The notes below the pieces were generated by a model, which saw only the letters and a program-made list of their open reading frames with translations, ran no database searches and was not told the origin of the DNA. The position numbers and the translations under genes were made by a program. Positions 6,477 to 11,887 of a stretch of DNA of 11,887 nucleotides are shown in pieces. How positions within the stretch are numbered: the stretch's first letter is position 1; every line of letters begins with the position of its first letter. The stretch is from Prevotellaceae bacterium UBA1710 (lineage in GTDB: Bacteria; Bacteroidota; Bacteroidia; Bacteroidales; Bacteroidaceae): positions 16,175-28,061 of the forward strand of contig DCJC01000080.1 in assembly GCA_002317355.1 (NCBI GenBank), written 5' to 3'.

Positions 6477-6493
6477 ATCTCCTTTTAAGAATC

Positions 6494-7846
6494 TTATTCC
6501 TGCTCCAGACGAGCCTTGATTGCCTTTGTTGCCTCTTCGTAACCTGGCTTCTCGAGAAGAGCGAACATGTTCTTCTTGTAAGCCTCTACACCTGGCTGGT
6601 TGAATGCGTTAACGCCGAGCAACTGACCAGAGATACCGCAAGCCTTCTCGAAGAAGTAGATGAGCTGACCGTAGTTGTATGCGTCAAGGCGCTCGATAGA
6701 GATGAGGATGTTAGGTACACCACCATCAACGTGAGCCAAGCGAGTACCGAGCTCTGCGTTCTTGTTCACCTCGTCTATGCGCTTGCCAGCCAAGAAGTTA
6801 AGTCCGTCAAGGTTCTCCTCGTCAGATGGGAAGAGAAGCTTACGCTCTGGGTTCTCCACAGAGATACAAGTCTCGAAGATTGTGCGCTCGCCCTCCTGAA
6901 TCCACTGACCCATAGAGTGAAGGTCTGTGGTGAAGTCGCAAGATGCAGGGTAGATACCCTTACCGTCCTTACCTTCTGACTCACCGAACAACTGCTTCCA
7001 CCACTCCATGTAGTAGTGCAGCTTTGGCTGATAGTTCATAAGAATCTCAATCTTCTTGCCCTCAGTATAGAGAGCATTACGAACAGCAGCATATACGGCA
7101 GCTGGGTTCTCCTCGAAAGGAACGTCAATGCCACACTGCTTCTCCATAGCCTGAGCACCTGCTACGAGCTGCTCGATGTCGATGCCAGCGCAAGCGATTG
7201 GCAGAAGACCTACTGGAGTGAGAACAGAGAAACGACCACCTACGTTATCAGGAATTACGAATGTCTTGTAGCCTTCCTTGTCTGCACATGTACGAGCTGC
7301 ACCCTTCTTTGCGTCAGTAACGGCAACGATAAGGTCCTTTGCAGCCTCCTTGCCTACCTGAGCCTCGAGCTGAGTCTTCAGAAGACGGAATGTGAGAGCT
7401 GTCTCGGTTGTTGTACCAGACTTAGAGATATTGATGATAGAGAACTTCTTTGTCTTGAGATATTCTGTAAGCTCAGAGAGGTAGTCCTCACCGATGTTGT
7501 TACCAGCAAAGAGAACAACAGGGTTCTTGCGATCCTGAATGAGCCAGTCGAATGAGTTGTTGATACCCTCGATTACGGCGCGAGGACCAAGGTATGAACC
7601 ACCGATACCAGCAACTACCACTACCTCAGACTTTGAGCGGAGAATCTCTGCAACAGCCTTCACTTCCTTGATGAATTCTGGAGTGATAGATGATGGGAGA
7701 TGGAGCCAACCGAGGAAGTCGCTACCAGGAACTGTGCCCTCTTCGAGACCCTTCTGAGCCTCTGCTACCTGAGCCTTATAAGCTGAAACTGCACCAGCAG
7801 GAAGAAACTGCTGCGCCTTTGTAATGTCAAGTGAGATACTTTTCAT
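6494..7846 (-). CDS. pgi: Glucose-6-phosphate isomerase
   Basis: Pgi interconverts glucose-6-phosphate and fructose-6-phosphate in the cytoplasm, at the entry of glycolysis and in gluconeogenesis. The 450-residue length is that of the shorter bacterial form. The two SIS folds are marked by GIGGSYLGPRAVIE (80-93) and INISKSGTTTET (138-149). The first family signature is VGGRFSVLTPVGLLP (202-216) and the second is GVNAFNQPGVEAYKKN (411-426). Expected catalytic residues are present: Glu289 in FGESEGKDGKG, His310 in DLHSMGQ and Lys424 in VEAYKK. The ATG at 7846 opens directly on the conserved start, and a strong promoter lies about 57 bp upstream. The gene is cut off from gpsA by a hairpin and is followed by the HAD gene after the solo fold-back element. 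Confidence 0.98.
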   Translation of the reverse strand: MKSISLDITKAQQFLPAGAVSAYKAQVAEAQKGLEEGTVPGSDFLGWLHLPSSITPEFIKEVKAVAEILRSKSEVVVVAGIGGSYLGPRAVIEGINNSFDWLIQDRKNPVVLFAGNNIGEDYLSELTEYLKTKKFSIINISKSGTTTETALTFRLLKTQLEAQVGKEAAKDLIVAVTDAKKGAARTCADKEGYKTFVIPDNVGGRFSVLTPVGLLPIACAGIDIEQLVAGAQAMEKQCGIDVPFEENPAAVYAAVRNALYTEGKKIEILMNYQPKLHYYMEWWKQLFGESEGKDGKGIYPASCDFTTDLHSMGQWIQEGERTIFETCISVENPERKLLFPSDEENLDGLNFLAGKRIDEVNKNAELGTRLAHVDGGVPNILISIERLDAYNYGQLIYFFEKACGISGQLLGVNAFNQPGVEAYKKNMFALLEKPGYEEATKAIKARLEQE

Positions 7847-7902
7847 TTGCGCGTATTAAATTTTATTAGCTAATTTTTAAATGTTTGTGACTTTATTTGT
7901 TG

Positions 7903-7933
7903 CAAAAATACCAAAAAAATCCAACAATGCAAA
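7903..7933 (-). promoter_or_regulatory. Bacteroidetes-type promoter of pgi
   Basis: On the minus strand, TTTG (plus 7930-7933), 19 bp and TATTTTTG (plus 7903-7910) match the consensus closely. The predicted start near 7897 gives a leader of about 50 nt, low in G. With the hairpin at 8018-8059 upstream, pgi appears to be an independent unit from gpsA. Confidence 0.7.
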
Positions 7934-8017
7934 GAAAATCATCAAATTTTTCTTTGGAAAGTTAAATAAGGTCAAGTATCTGTCAAAAAAAGATAGGAGC
8001 GACTGCTTGTAAAACAA

Positions 8018-8059
8018 GCATCTGATAGTGACGGGTAATTCTCGAGCACTATCAGATGC
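8018..8059 (-). terminator. Hairpin between gpsA and pgi, probable gpsA terminator
   Basis: GCATCTGATAGTG (8018-8030) pairs perfectly with CACTATCAGATGC (8047-8059), a 13-bp stem with a 16-base loop. On the minus strand the next bases are TTGTTTT, a moderate U-tract. A second small hairpin, GCTTGT-AAA-ACAAGC (8005-8019), overlaps its base by two nucleotides, so the two partly exclude each other. Its place between the gpsA stop and the pgi promoter fits a terminator, although the T-run is interrupted. Confidence 0.55.
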
Positions 8060-8067
8060 AATCATTT

Positions 8068-8163
8068 ATTAATTACAAATTACAAATTACTTAGTTACTT
8101 TTTTCTATTCCAAAGGATTCTGTACTTGATTACATTAATTAGTATCTTGTAATTTGTGATTTT
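8068..8163. repeat. Fold-back element just downstream of gpsA
   Basis: The left arm (8068-8090) is a tandem of AATTACA words. The right arm (8142-8163, GTATCTTGTAATTTGTGATTTT) is the imperfect complement. About 50 bases lie between. It ends 9 bp from the gpsA stop codon and resembles the other intergenic fold-backs in layout, though the words differ. Together with the hairpin at 8018-8059 it fills much of the 326-bp gpsA-pgi gap. Confidence 0.6.
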
Positions 8164-8172
8164 ATTTGCTTT

Positions 8173-9168
8173 TTATCTGAACGAATCCGTAAGCAACTTA
8201 ATCTCAATCTGTGGGCTAATGCGCTCGTACAGAATGTTATACACAGCATCGAGTATCGGCATGTTGACGTGCATGTGGCGGTTTATCTCCTTCATACACT
8301 TAGTGCCGAAATAACCCTCGGCTATCATTTCCATCTCTATCTGAGCAGATTTCACGGAGTATCCCTTGCCAATCATTGAACCGAATGTGCGGTTACGTGA
8401 GAAGTTGGAATAGCAGGTTACGAGCAGGTCACCCATATAAGCAGAATCAGCTACGTTACGCTCGGTAGGATATACGCTATCAAGGAAACGATGCATCTCC
8501 TGAAGTGCGTTGCTCACGAGTATAGCCTGAAAGTTATCGCCGTATTTGAGGCCAGAACAGATACCAGCAGCAATAGCATACACATTCTTAAGCACAGAAC
8601 CGTATTCGATACCGATAACATCGCTTGATGTCTTGGTCTTAATGAATCTACCGCTTATGGTAGCTGCGAAAGCCTTTGCCTTCTCCTGATCAGAACATGC
8701 TATGGTGAGATAGGTGAGTCGTTCCAGAGCCACCTCCTCTGCATGTGATGGGCCACCAATACAAGCAAGGTTGTCGTATGGAACATCCATCACGTGGTGG
8801 AAATATTCCGAGCAGACGAGGTTCTCGTCTGGCACGATACCCTTGATAGCCGTGATGATGAACTTATCCCTTATTCTCACCTTCAGTTTCTTAAGGTGAT
8901 TCTTTAAATAAGGTGAAGGCGTCACGAATACCAGTGTATCATATGACTGCACAATCTTGTTGATGTCGCTTGAGAACTCTATCTCGTCCATATTAAAATG
9001 TACGCTCGTGAGATACGCAGGGTTATGCCCCATGCGCTTGAAGTCCTCTATGCGGTCATCGCGTCTGATGTACCAGCCTATGTGGTGCGTATTGCCAACG
9101 ATAATCTTAGCAATAGCTGTTGCCCAGCTACCACCACCGATAATCGCTATTTTTCCACAGTTGAACAT
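8173..9168 (-). CDS. gpsA: NAD(P)H-dependent glycerol-3-phosphate dehydrogenase
   Basis: GpsA reduces dihydroxyacetone phosphate to sn-glycerol-3-phosphate, the backbone for phospholipid synthesis. From the ATG at 9168 it has 331 residues, the normal length. The dinucleotide-binding loop is IIGGGSWATAIAKI (9-22). Family motifs follow: ITAIKGI with Lys109, IGGPSHAEEVA (137-147), YGSVLKNVYAIAAGICSGLKYGDN (189-212, catalytic Lys194), and GDLLVTCYSNFSRNRTFG (246-263). The open frame continues 28 codons upstream to a TTG at 9252, but that part is translated GGAGTACAA repeat (LYYLYSLYSLYSL), so the ATG is chosen. The fold-back repeat begins 13 bp before the start codon. No convincing promoter is seen, so expression probably depends on lysS transcription passing through the S23 cassette, or on a promoter I cannot see. 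Confidence 0.96.
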   Translation of the reverse strand: MFNCGKIAIIGGGSWATAIAKIIVGNTHHIGWYIRRDDRIEDFKRMGHNPAYLTSVHFNMDEIEFSSDINKIVQSYDTLVFVTPSPYLKNHLKKLKVRIRDKFIITAIKGIVPDENLVCSEYFHHVMDVPYDNLACIGGPSHAEEVALERLTYLTIACSDQEKAKAFAATISGRFIKTKTSSDVIGIEYGSVLKNVYAIAAGICSGLKYGDNFQAILVSNALQEMHRFLDSVYPTERNVADSAYMGDLLVTCYSNFSRNRTFGSMIGKGYSVKSAQIEMEMIAEGYFGTKCMKEINRHMHVNMPILDAVYNILYERISPQIEIKLLTDSFR

Positions 9169-9257
9169 GTTGTTTTTGTTTAAGGAGTACAAGGAGTACA
9201 AGGAGTACAAGTAGTACAAGACGATAGTATTTATCGCAGTGCCTTGTTTCAAAAAGT

Positions 9258-9280
9258 AAAGGAATACAAGACGATATTAT
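9258..9280. repeat. Extra partial copy of the inner repeat word
   Basis: AAAGGAATACAAGACGATAT at 9258-9277 repeats, in direct orientation and with few changes, the inner end of the left arm (9210-9231). It lies 11 bp from the S23 gene's stop codon. It suggests local duplication, or a second nested end of the element. Confidence 0.7.
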
Positions 9281-9291
9281 TCTTCACTACA

Positions 9292-9678
9292 TTAGTCTTG
9301 AGAGTCTGTACAGTTATTGCCCTGTATGCCTTGTATATATAGAAGGAGTAATTTGCTTGTCTCTTTTGCCAGACTACATAATTGTGCGTAGTCTTCGTTT
9401 GAAATATATTCTAAATCGCGCGAAAGCAGGATGTAATATTTGCATTCCTCCAAACTACCTTGCGATATATTAAAGAAATGCAGTTTGTCTTTCTTTGACA
9501 ACCTCTTATATCCTTCTGCTATATTCGCGGCTATTGAGACAGCAGCCCGAGTAAACTGGGAGCGCAACCCAAATTGTTCGAAATCTGGGAAGGAATTACA
9601 AGACTTGTAAACGCAAAGCACAAATTCATGAGCTTTTTTCCAAACAAACAGGTCGAAGAAATTCTTACTTGACTCCAT
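9292..9678 (-). CDS. Four-helix-bundle protein of the 23S rRNA intervening-sequence (S23/IVP) family
   Basis: The 128-residue protein shows the family pattern throughout: FFDLFVWKKAHEFVLCVY (7-24), FEQFGLRSQFTRAAVSIAAN (33-52), IAEGYKRLSKKDKLHFF (53-69) and ISQGSLEECKYYILLSRDL (70-88), then a final helix with LCSLAKETSKLLLLYIQ. Members fold as four-helix bundles that form pentamers. Some are encoded within intervening sequences of 23S rRNA genes, and relatives include the Avd accessory proteins of diversity-generating retroelements. The role of stand-alone copies is unknown. The ATG at 9678 is chosen; the frame reaches a TTG at 9705 that abuts the right repeat arm. The gene lies between inverted repeat arrays inside the lysS-gpsA interval. 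No reverse transcriptase or variable repeat is visible in the window. Confidence 0.92.
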   Translation of the reverse strand: MESSKNFFDLFVWKKAHEFVLCVYKSCNSFPDFEQFGLRSQFTRAAVSIAANIAEGYKRLSKKDKLHFFNISQGSLEECKYYILLSRDLEYISNEDYAQLCSLAKETSKLLLLYIQGIQGNNCTDSQD

Positions 9679-9705
9679 GAGTTGTTCTTTTGGGGTGTTA
9701 TACAA

Positions 9706-9750
9706 ACGTCTTGTACTCCTTGAACTCCTTGTACTCCTCGTACTCCTTAA
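9706..9750. repeat. Right-hand GGAGTACAA array of the S23 cassette
   Basis: On the minus strand this is four 9-bp words in a row (GGAGTACGA, GGAGTACAA, GGAGTTCAA, GGAGTACAA) followed by GACG. It is complementary to the left array at 9182-9224. The words have diverged at different positions from those on the left, so the arms are not a recent perfect duplication. Confidence 0.85.
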
Positions 9751-9756
9751 ATAGTA

Positions 9757-11538
9757 TTATTGAACCTTGTCAATCCAGCTCTGAACCTCATCAAGAGATG
9801 GCTTTTCGTAGCCGAGCTTATACTTCTTGTTGATCTCGCCAATCTTCTGCTGAAGACCCTGAGCCTTCTCTTCCTTGATGTCGTTGATCATGTTGAAGCC
9901 AGCCTTACGCATTACGTAAGCCCACTCCTCTGAAACACCGATCTCAGCCCACTCAGCGATGCTTGAGCGTGGAGCCTTCTTCTCTGGCTTCATCTGTGGG
10001 AAGAGCATTACCTCACCGATAGCAAACTTACCTGTCATCAGCATCACGAGACGGTCAATACCGATACCGATACCGAATGTAGGAGGCATACCGTACTGGA
10101 GAGCGCGGAGGAAGTCGTGGTCGATGATCATAGCCTCGTCGTCACCCTTGTCAGCAAGCTTCATCTGATCTACGAAGCGCTGCTCCTGATCGATGGGATC
10201 GTTGAGCTCTGAGTATGCGTTAGCAAGCTCCTTACCATTCACCATGAGCTCGAAACGCTCTGTAAGACCTGGCTTTGAGCGGTGCATCTTTGTAAGAGGT
10301 GACATCTCTACTGGGTAGTCAGTGATGAATGTAGGCTGGATGAATGTGCCCTCACATGTCTCACCGAAGATCTCATCGATGAGCTTACCCTTACCCATTG
10401 TCTCGTCAACCTCGATGTCGAGTTTCTTGGCAACCTCACGGATCTCATCCTCAGTCATAGGGTAGAGGTCGTAGCCTGTCTTCTCCTTGATAGCGTCGAG
10501 GATAGGAAGACGGCGGAATGGTGCCTTGAAAGAGATAACCTTGCCGTCGATCTCAACCTCTGGCTTGCCGTTTACTGCTGTACAGATAGTCTCGAGCATC
10601 TTCTCTGTGAAGCCCATACCCCAGTTGAGGTCCTTGTATGAAACGTAGAGCTCCATACATGTGAACTCTGGGTTGTGAGTCTTGTCCATACCCTCGTTAC
10701 GGAAGTTCTTACCCATCTCATATACACCCTCGAAACCACCTACGATAAGGCGCTTGAGGTAGAGCTCTGTAGCGATACGCATGTACATATCCTGATTAAG
10801 AGCGTTGAAATGAGTGATGAATGGGCGGGCTGAAGCACCACCTGCGATGTTCTGGAGGATAGGAGTATCTACCTCTGTATAACCAGCGTTATCAAGGATG
10901 TTGCGCATTGTGCGAACGATAGTTGCACGTTTGAGGAATGTCTCCTTCACACCCTCGTTTACTACGAGGTCAACATAGCGCTGACGATAGCGAAGCTCTG
11001 GATCGTCGAACTTATCATAAACATTGCCGTCTGCGTCGGTCTTTACGATTGGCAGTGGCTTGAGTGACTTAGAGAGAAGTGTAAGCTCCTGAGCATGAAC
11101 AGAAATCTCACCAGTCTTTGTGCGGAACACATAACCCTTCACGCCGATGAAGTCACCGATGTCGAGAAGTTTCTTGAATACGTTATTATAGAGGTCTTTG
11201 TTCTCTCCTGGGCAGATCTCATCACGCTTAACGTAAACCTGAATACGGCCCTTTGAGTCCTGAAGCTCTGCGAAACCAGCCTTACCCATGATACGACGGC
11301 CCATCATACGGCCTGCTACGCTTACCATGCGACTGTTCTCTGGAGTTGGTGTACCTGGCACCTCGTTACCCTCTTCATCTTTTTCTGTTGGGAGGTCAAC
11401 GAAATTATCACGGATATCATCGCTCCATGCGTCAACCACGTATTCTGCAGCTGGATAAGGCTCGATGCCCATGTCACGAAGCTGCTGCAGACTCTCGCGT
11501 CTGCCTATCTCCTGCTCACTAAGTTCAAGTATGTTCAT
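9757..11538 (-). CDS. lysS: Lysyl-tRNA synthetase, class II
   Basis: LysS charges tRNA-Lys with lysine in the cytoplasm. The 593 residues begin with an OB-fold anticodon-binding domain (VSVAGRMMGRRIMGKAGFAE, 72-91, onward to about 160). The class II catalytic core follows: motif 1 around VRTMRNILDNAGYTEVDTPI (208-227), motif 2 FRNEGMDKTHNPEFTCMELY (279-298) and motif 3 GIGIGIDRLVMLMTG (489-503). FITDYPVEMSPL (404-415) is typical of bacterial LysRS. The protein continues about 70 residues past motif 3 and the usual end, with EEWAYVMRKAGFNMI and a Lys-rich tail. To my knowledge this extension is common in Bacteroidetes enzymes and is not a fusion. The ATG at 11538 is preceded by a strong promoter. 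It is the first gene of the leftward lysS-S23-gpsA stretch. Confidence 0.99.
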   Translation of the reverse strand: MNILELSEQEIGRRESLQQLRDMGIEPYPAAEYVVDAWSDDIRDNFVDLPTEKDEEGNEVPGTPTPENSRMVSVAGRMMGRRIMGKAGFAELQDSKGRIQVYVKRDEICPGENKDLYNNVFKKLLDIGDFIGVKGYVFRTKTGEISVHAQELTLLSKSLKPLPIVKTDADGNVYDKFDDPELRYRQRYVDLVVNEGVKETFLKRATIVRTMRNILDNAGYTEVDTPILQNIAGGASARPFITHFNALNQDMYMRIATELYLKRLIVGGFEGVYEMGKNFRNEGMDKTHNPEFTCMELYVSYKDLNWGMGFTEKMLETICTAVNGKPEVEIDGKVISFKAPFRRLPILDAIKEKTGYDLYPMTEDEIREVAKKLDIEVDETMGKGKLIDEIFGETCEGTFIQPTFITDYPVEMSPLTKMHRSKPGLTERFELMVNGKELANAYSELNDPIDQEQRFVDQMKLADKGDDEAMIIDHDFLRALQYGMPPTFGIGIGIDRLVMLMTGKFAIGEVMLFPQMKPEKKAPRSSIAEWAEIGVSEEWAYVMRKAGFNMINDIKEEKAQGLQQKIGEINKKYKLGYEKPSLDEVQSWIDKVQ

Positions 11539-11555
11539 TGAATATTCTGTTTTTT

Positions 11556-11569
11556 AATTATCGATAATT
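11556..11569. promoter_or_regulatory. 14-bp palindrome in the lysS leader
   Basis: AATTATCGATAATT is a perfect palindrome between the predicted lysS transcription start (about 11580) and the ATG at 11538. It could be an operator just downstream of the promoter or a chance AT palindrome. There is no T-box or riboswitch-like structure in the roughly 40-nt leader. Confidence 0.3.
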
Positions 11570-11585
11570 CTTTTTATTTTGCATG

Positions 11586-11617
11586 CAAAGTTACTAAATT
11601 TTTGAGAGTTAAACAAA
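11586..11617 (-). promoter_or_regulatory. Bacteroidetes-type promoter of lysS
   Basis: On the minus strand, TTTG (plus 11614-11617), a 20-bp spacer and TAACTTTG (plus 11586-11593) are a near-perfect match to the consensus. The leader would be about 40 nt. This is the clearest promoter in the window and probably drives lysS and the genes behind it. Confidence 0.8.
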
Positions 11618-11887
11618 TATTTCCGACACATTTTTTGTTTTTGTAATGCAGAATTGACATCTTCGGATGATAAGTGTTTCATATTTAGTGAGTTCCTATT
11701 GCCATTATGGACTTTAGCTGTTGTTGTTTTCGTGTTAGGCAACACTAGGAATGGTGCATATTCCAATATGTCATATGTCAATGTGTCAAGAAAATGTAGG
11801 GGGGGGTATTTGGGGAAGCGCTCCCCATTTTTCCATATATAATAAAATAAATATTAAATAAATAAACATCTAATTTGTTGAGCCACA
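11618..11887. other. Non-coding end of the window, no gene recognised
   Basis: I see no credible gene here. There is a palindrome CATATTCCAATATG (11757-11770), a short GTGTT-AGGC-AACAC hairpin (11733-11746), repeated TATGTCA words (11768-11789), a run of eight Gs (11799-11806), and an AT-rich end after the hairpin at 11812-11832. A short plus-strand open frame (11654-11842) has no coding character. Confidence 0.5.
11812..11832 (+). terminator. GC hairpin with T-run, possible rightward terminator
   Basis: GGGGA-AGCGC-TCCCC followed by ATTTTT has the shape of an intrinsic terminator on the plus strand, though the stem is only 5 bp. No plus-strand gene ends here, so it may close an unseen small RNA or be a fortuitous structure. 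It has no T-run on the minus strand. Confidence 0.35.

Larger units (their letters stand above)
9182..9750. mobile_element. Putative S23 cassette bounded by inverted GGAGTACAA arrays
   Basis: The left end (9182-9231) has three GGAGTACAA words, a GTAGTACAA variant and then AAGACGATAGTATT. The right end (9706-9750) is the inverted equivalent, with four such words and an AAGACG inner end. Between them lies one gene for an S23-type four-helix-bundle protein. The cassette fills the lysS-gpsA gap almost exactly, ending 7 bp from the lysS stop and 14 bp from the gpsA start. The solo element at 6334-6476 has the same ends with no gene. A mobile or mobilised unit is inferred; no transposase is present and no clear target duplication is visible. 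Confidence 0.5.

Noticed and set aside
7016..7555. Long plus-strand open frame, 179 codons
   Set aside because: It lies entirely antisense to pgi, whose motifs are intact, and it matches no family I recognise.
9169..9252. N-terminal extension of gpsA from a TTG at 9252
   Set aside because: The extra 28 codons are translated GGAGTACAA repeats. The conserved GpsA fold and normal length begin at the ATG at 9168.
9292..9678. Diversity-generating retroelement with the S23 gene as Avd
   Set aside because: No reverse transcriptase, template repeat or variable repeat is visible nearby. Only the fold is shared.
9679..9705. Start of the S23-family gene at a TTG at 9705
   Set aside because: The S23 family pattern begins only after the ATG at 9678, and the upstream codons abut the repeat array.
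11654..11842. Plus-strand 62-codon frame with a hydrophobic stretch
   Set aside because: It runs through the G8 tract and the terminator-like hairpin, has no promoter or recognisable family, and its length is expected by chance.

Overview
The window looks like a chromosomal stretch from a Bacteroidota bacterium, most likely Prevotellaceae (Prevotella/Segatella type). Three things support this. Four promoters fit the Bacteroidetes sigma-ABfr pattern (TTTG or TTG, 19-20 bp, TAnnTTTG). Starts lack clear Shine-Dalgarno sequences. The lysS-gpsA-pgi gene order and the protein sequences are of Bacteroidales type. The genus is an inference from general knowledge, because no search could be run.

All nine recognisable genes lie on the minus strand, so transcription runs right to left: lysS (lysyl-tRNA synthetase), a small S23-type four-helix-bundle protein, gpsA (glycerol-3-phosphate dehydrogenase), pgi (glucose-6-phosphate isomerase), a HAD-family hydrolase, aguA (agmatine deiminase), aguB (N-carbamoylputrescine amidase), holA (DNA polymerase III delta subunit) and an XRE-type regulator. 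AguA and AguB together convert agmatine to putrescine. Pgi and GpsA belong to central sugar and phospholipid-precursor metabolism. LysS and HolA are translation and replication housekeeping. Promoters are visible before lysS, pgi, aguA and the XRE gene. Terminator hairpins are visible after gpsA and, in tandem, after holA.

Region by region. Bases 1-562 hold a weak possible end of a plus-strand gene and an array of twelve 21-bp palindromic units, mostly at 23-bp spacing, beside the 3' end of the XRE gene. Bases 1055-2013 are non-coding: the XRE promoter, an extremely AT-rich tract with inverted repeats, a less AT-rich hairpin block, and the two holA terminators. Bases 2014-11538 are the gene block. 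Bases 11539-11887 hold the lysS promoter and leader, then non-coding sequence with a G8 run and a GC hairpin.

The genes are conventional; the unusual content lies between them. Several gaps between co-directional genes contain a fold-back element with short purine-rich tandem words on one arm and their complement on the other. One of these, based on GGAGTACAA repeats, occurs once as a solo hairpin (6334-6476) and once as two arms enclosing the S23-family gene (9182-9750), filling the lysS-gpsA gap. A separate 192-bp MITE-like element with 18-bp perfect terminal inverted repeats and a TAAA flanking duplication sits between aguA and aguB. The most interesting candidates are the palindrome array, the S23 cassette with its gene-less counterpart, and the MITE-like element.
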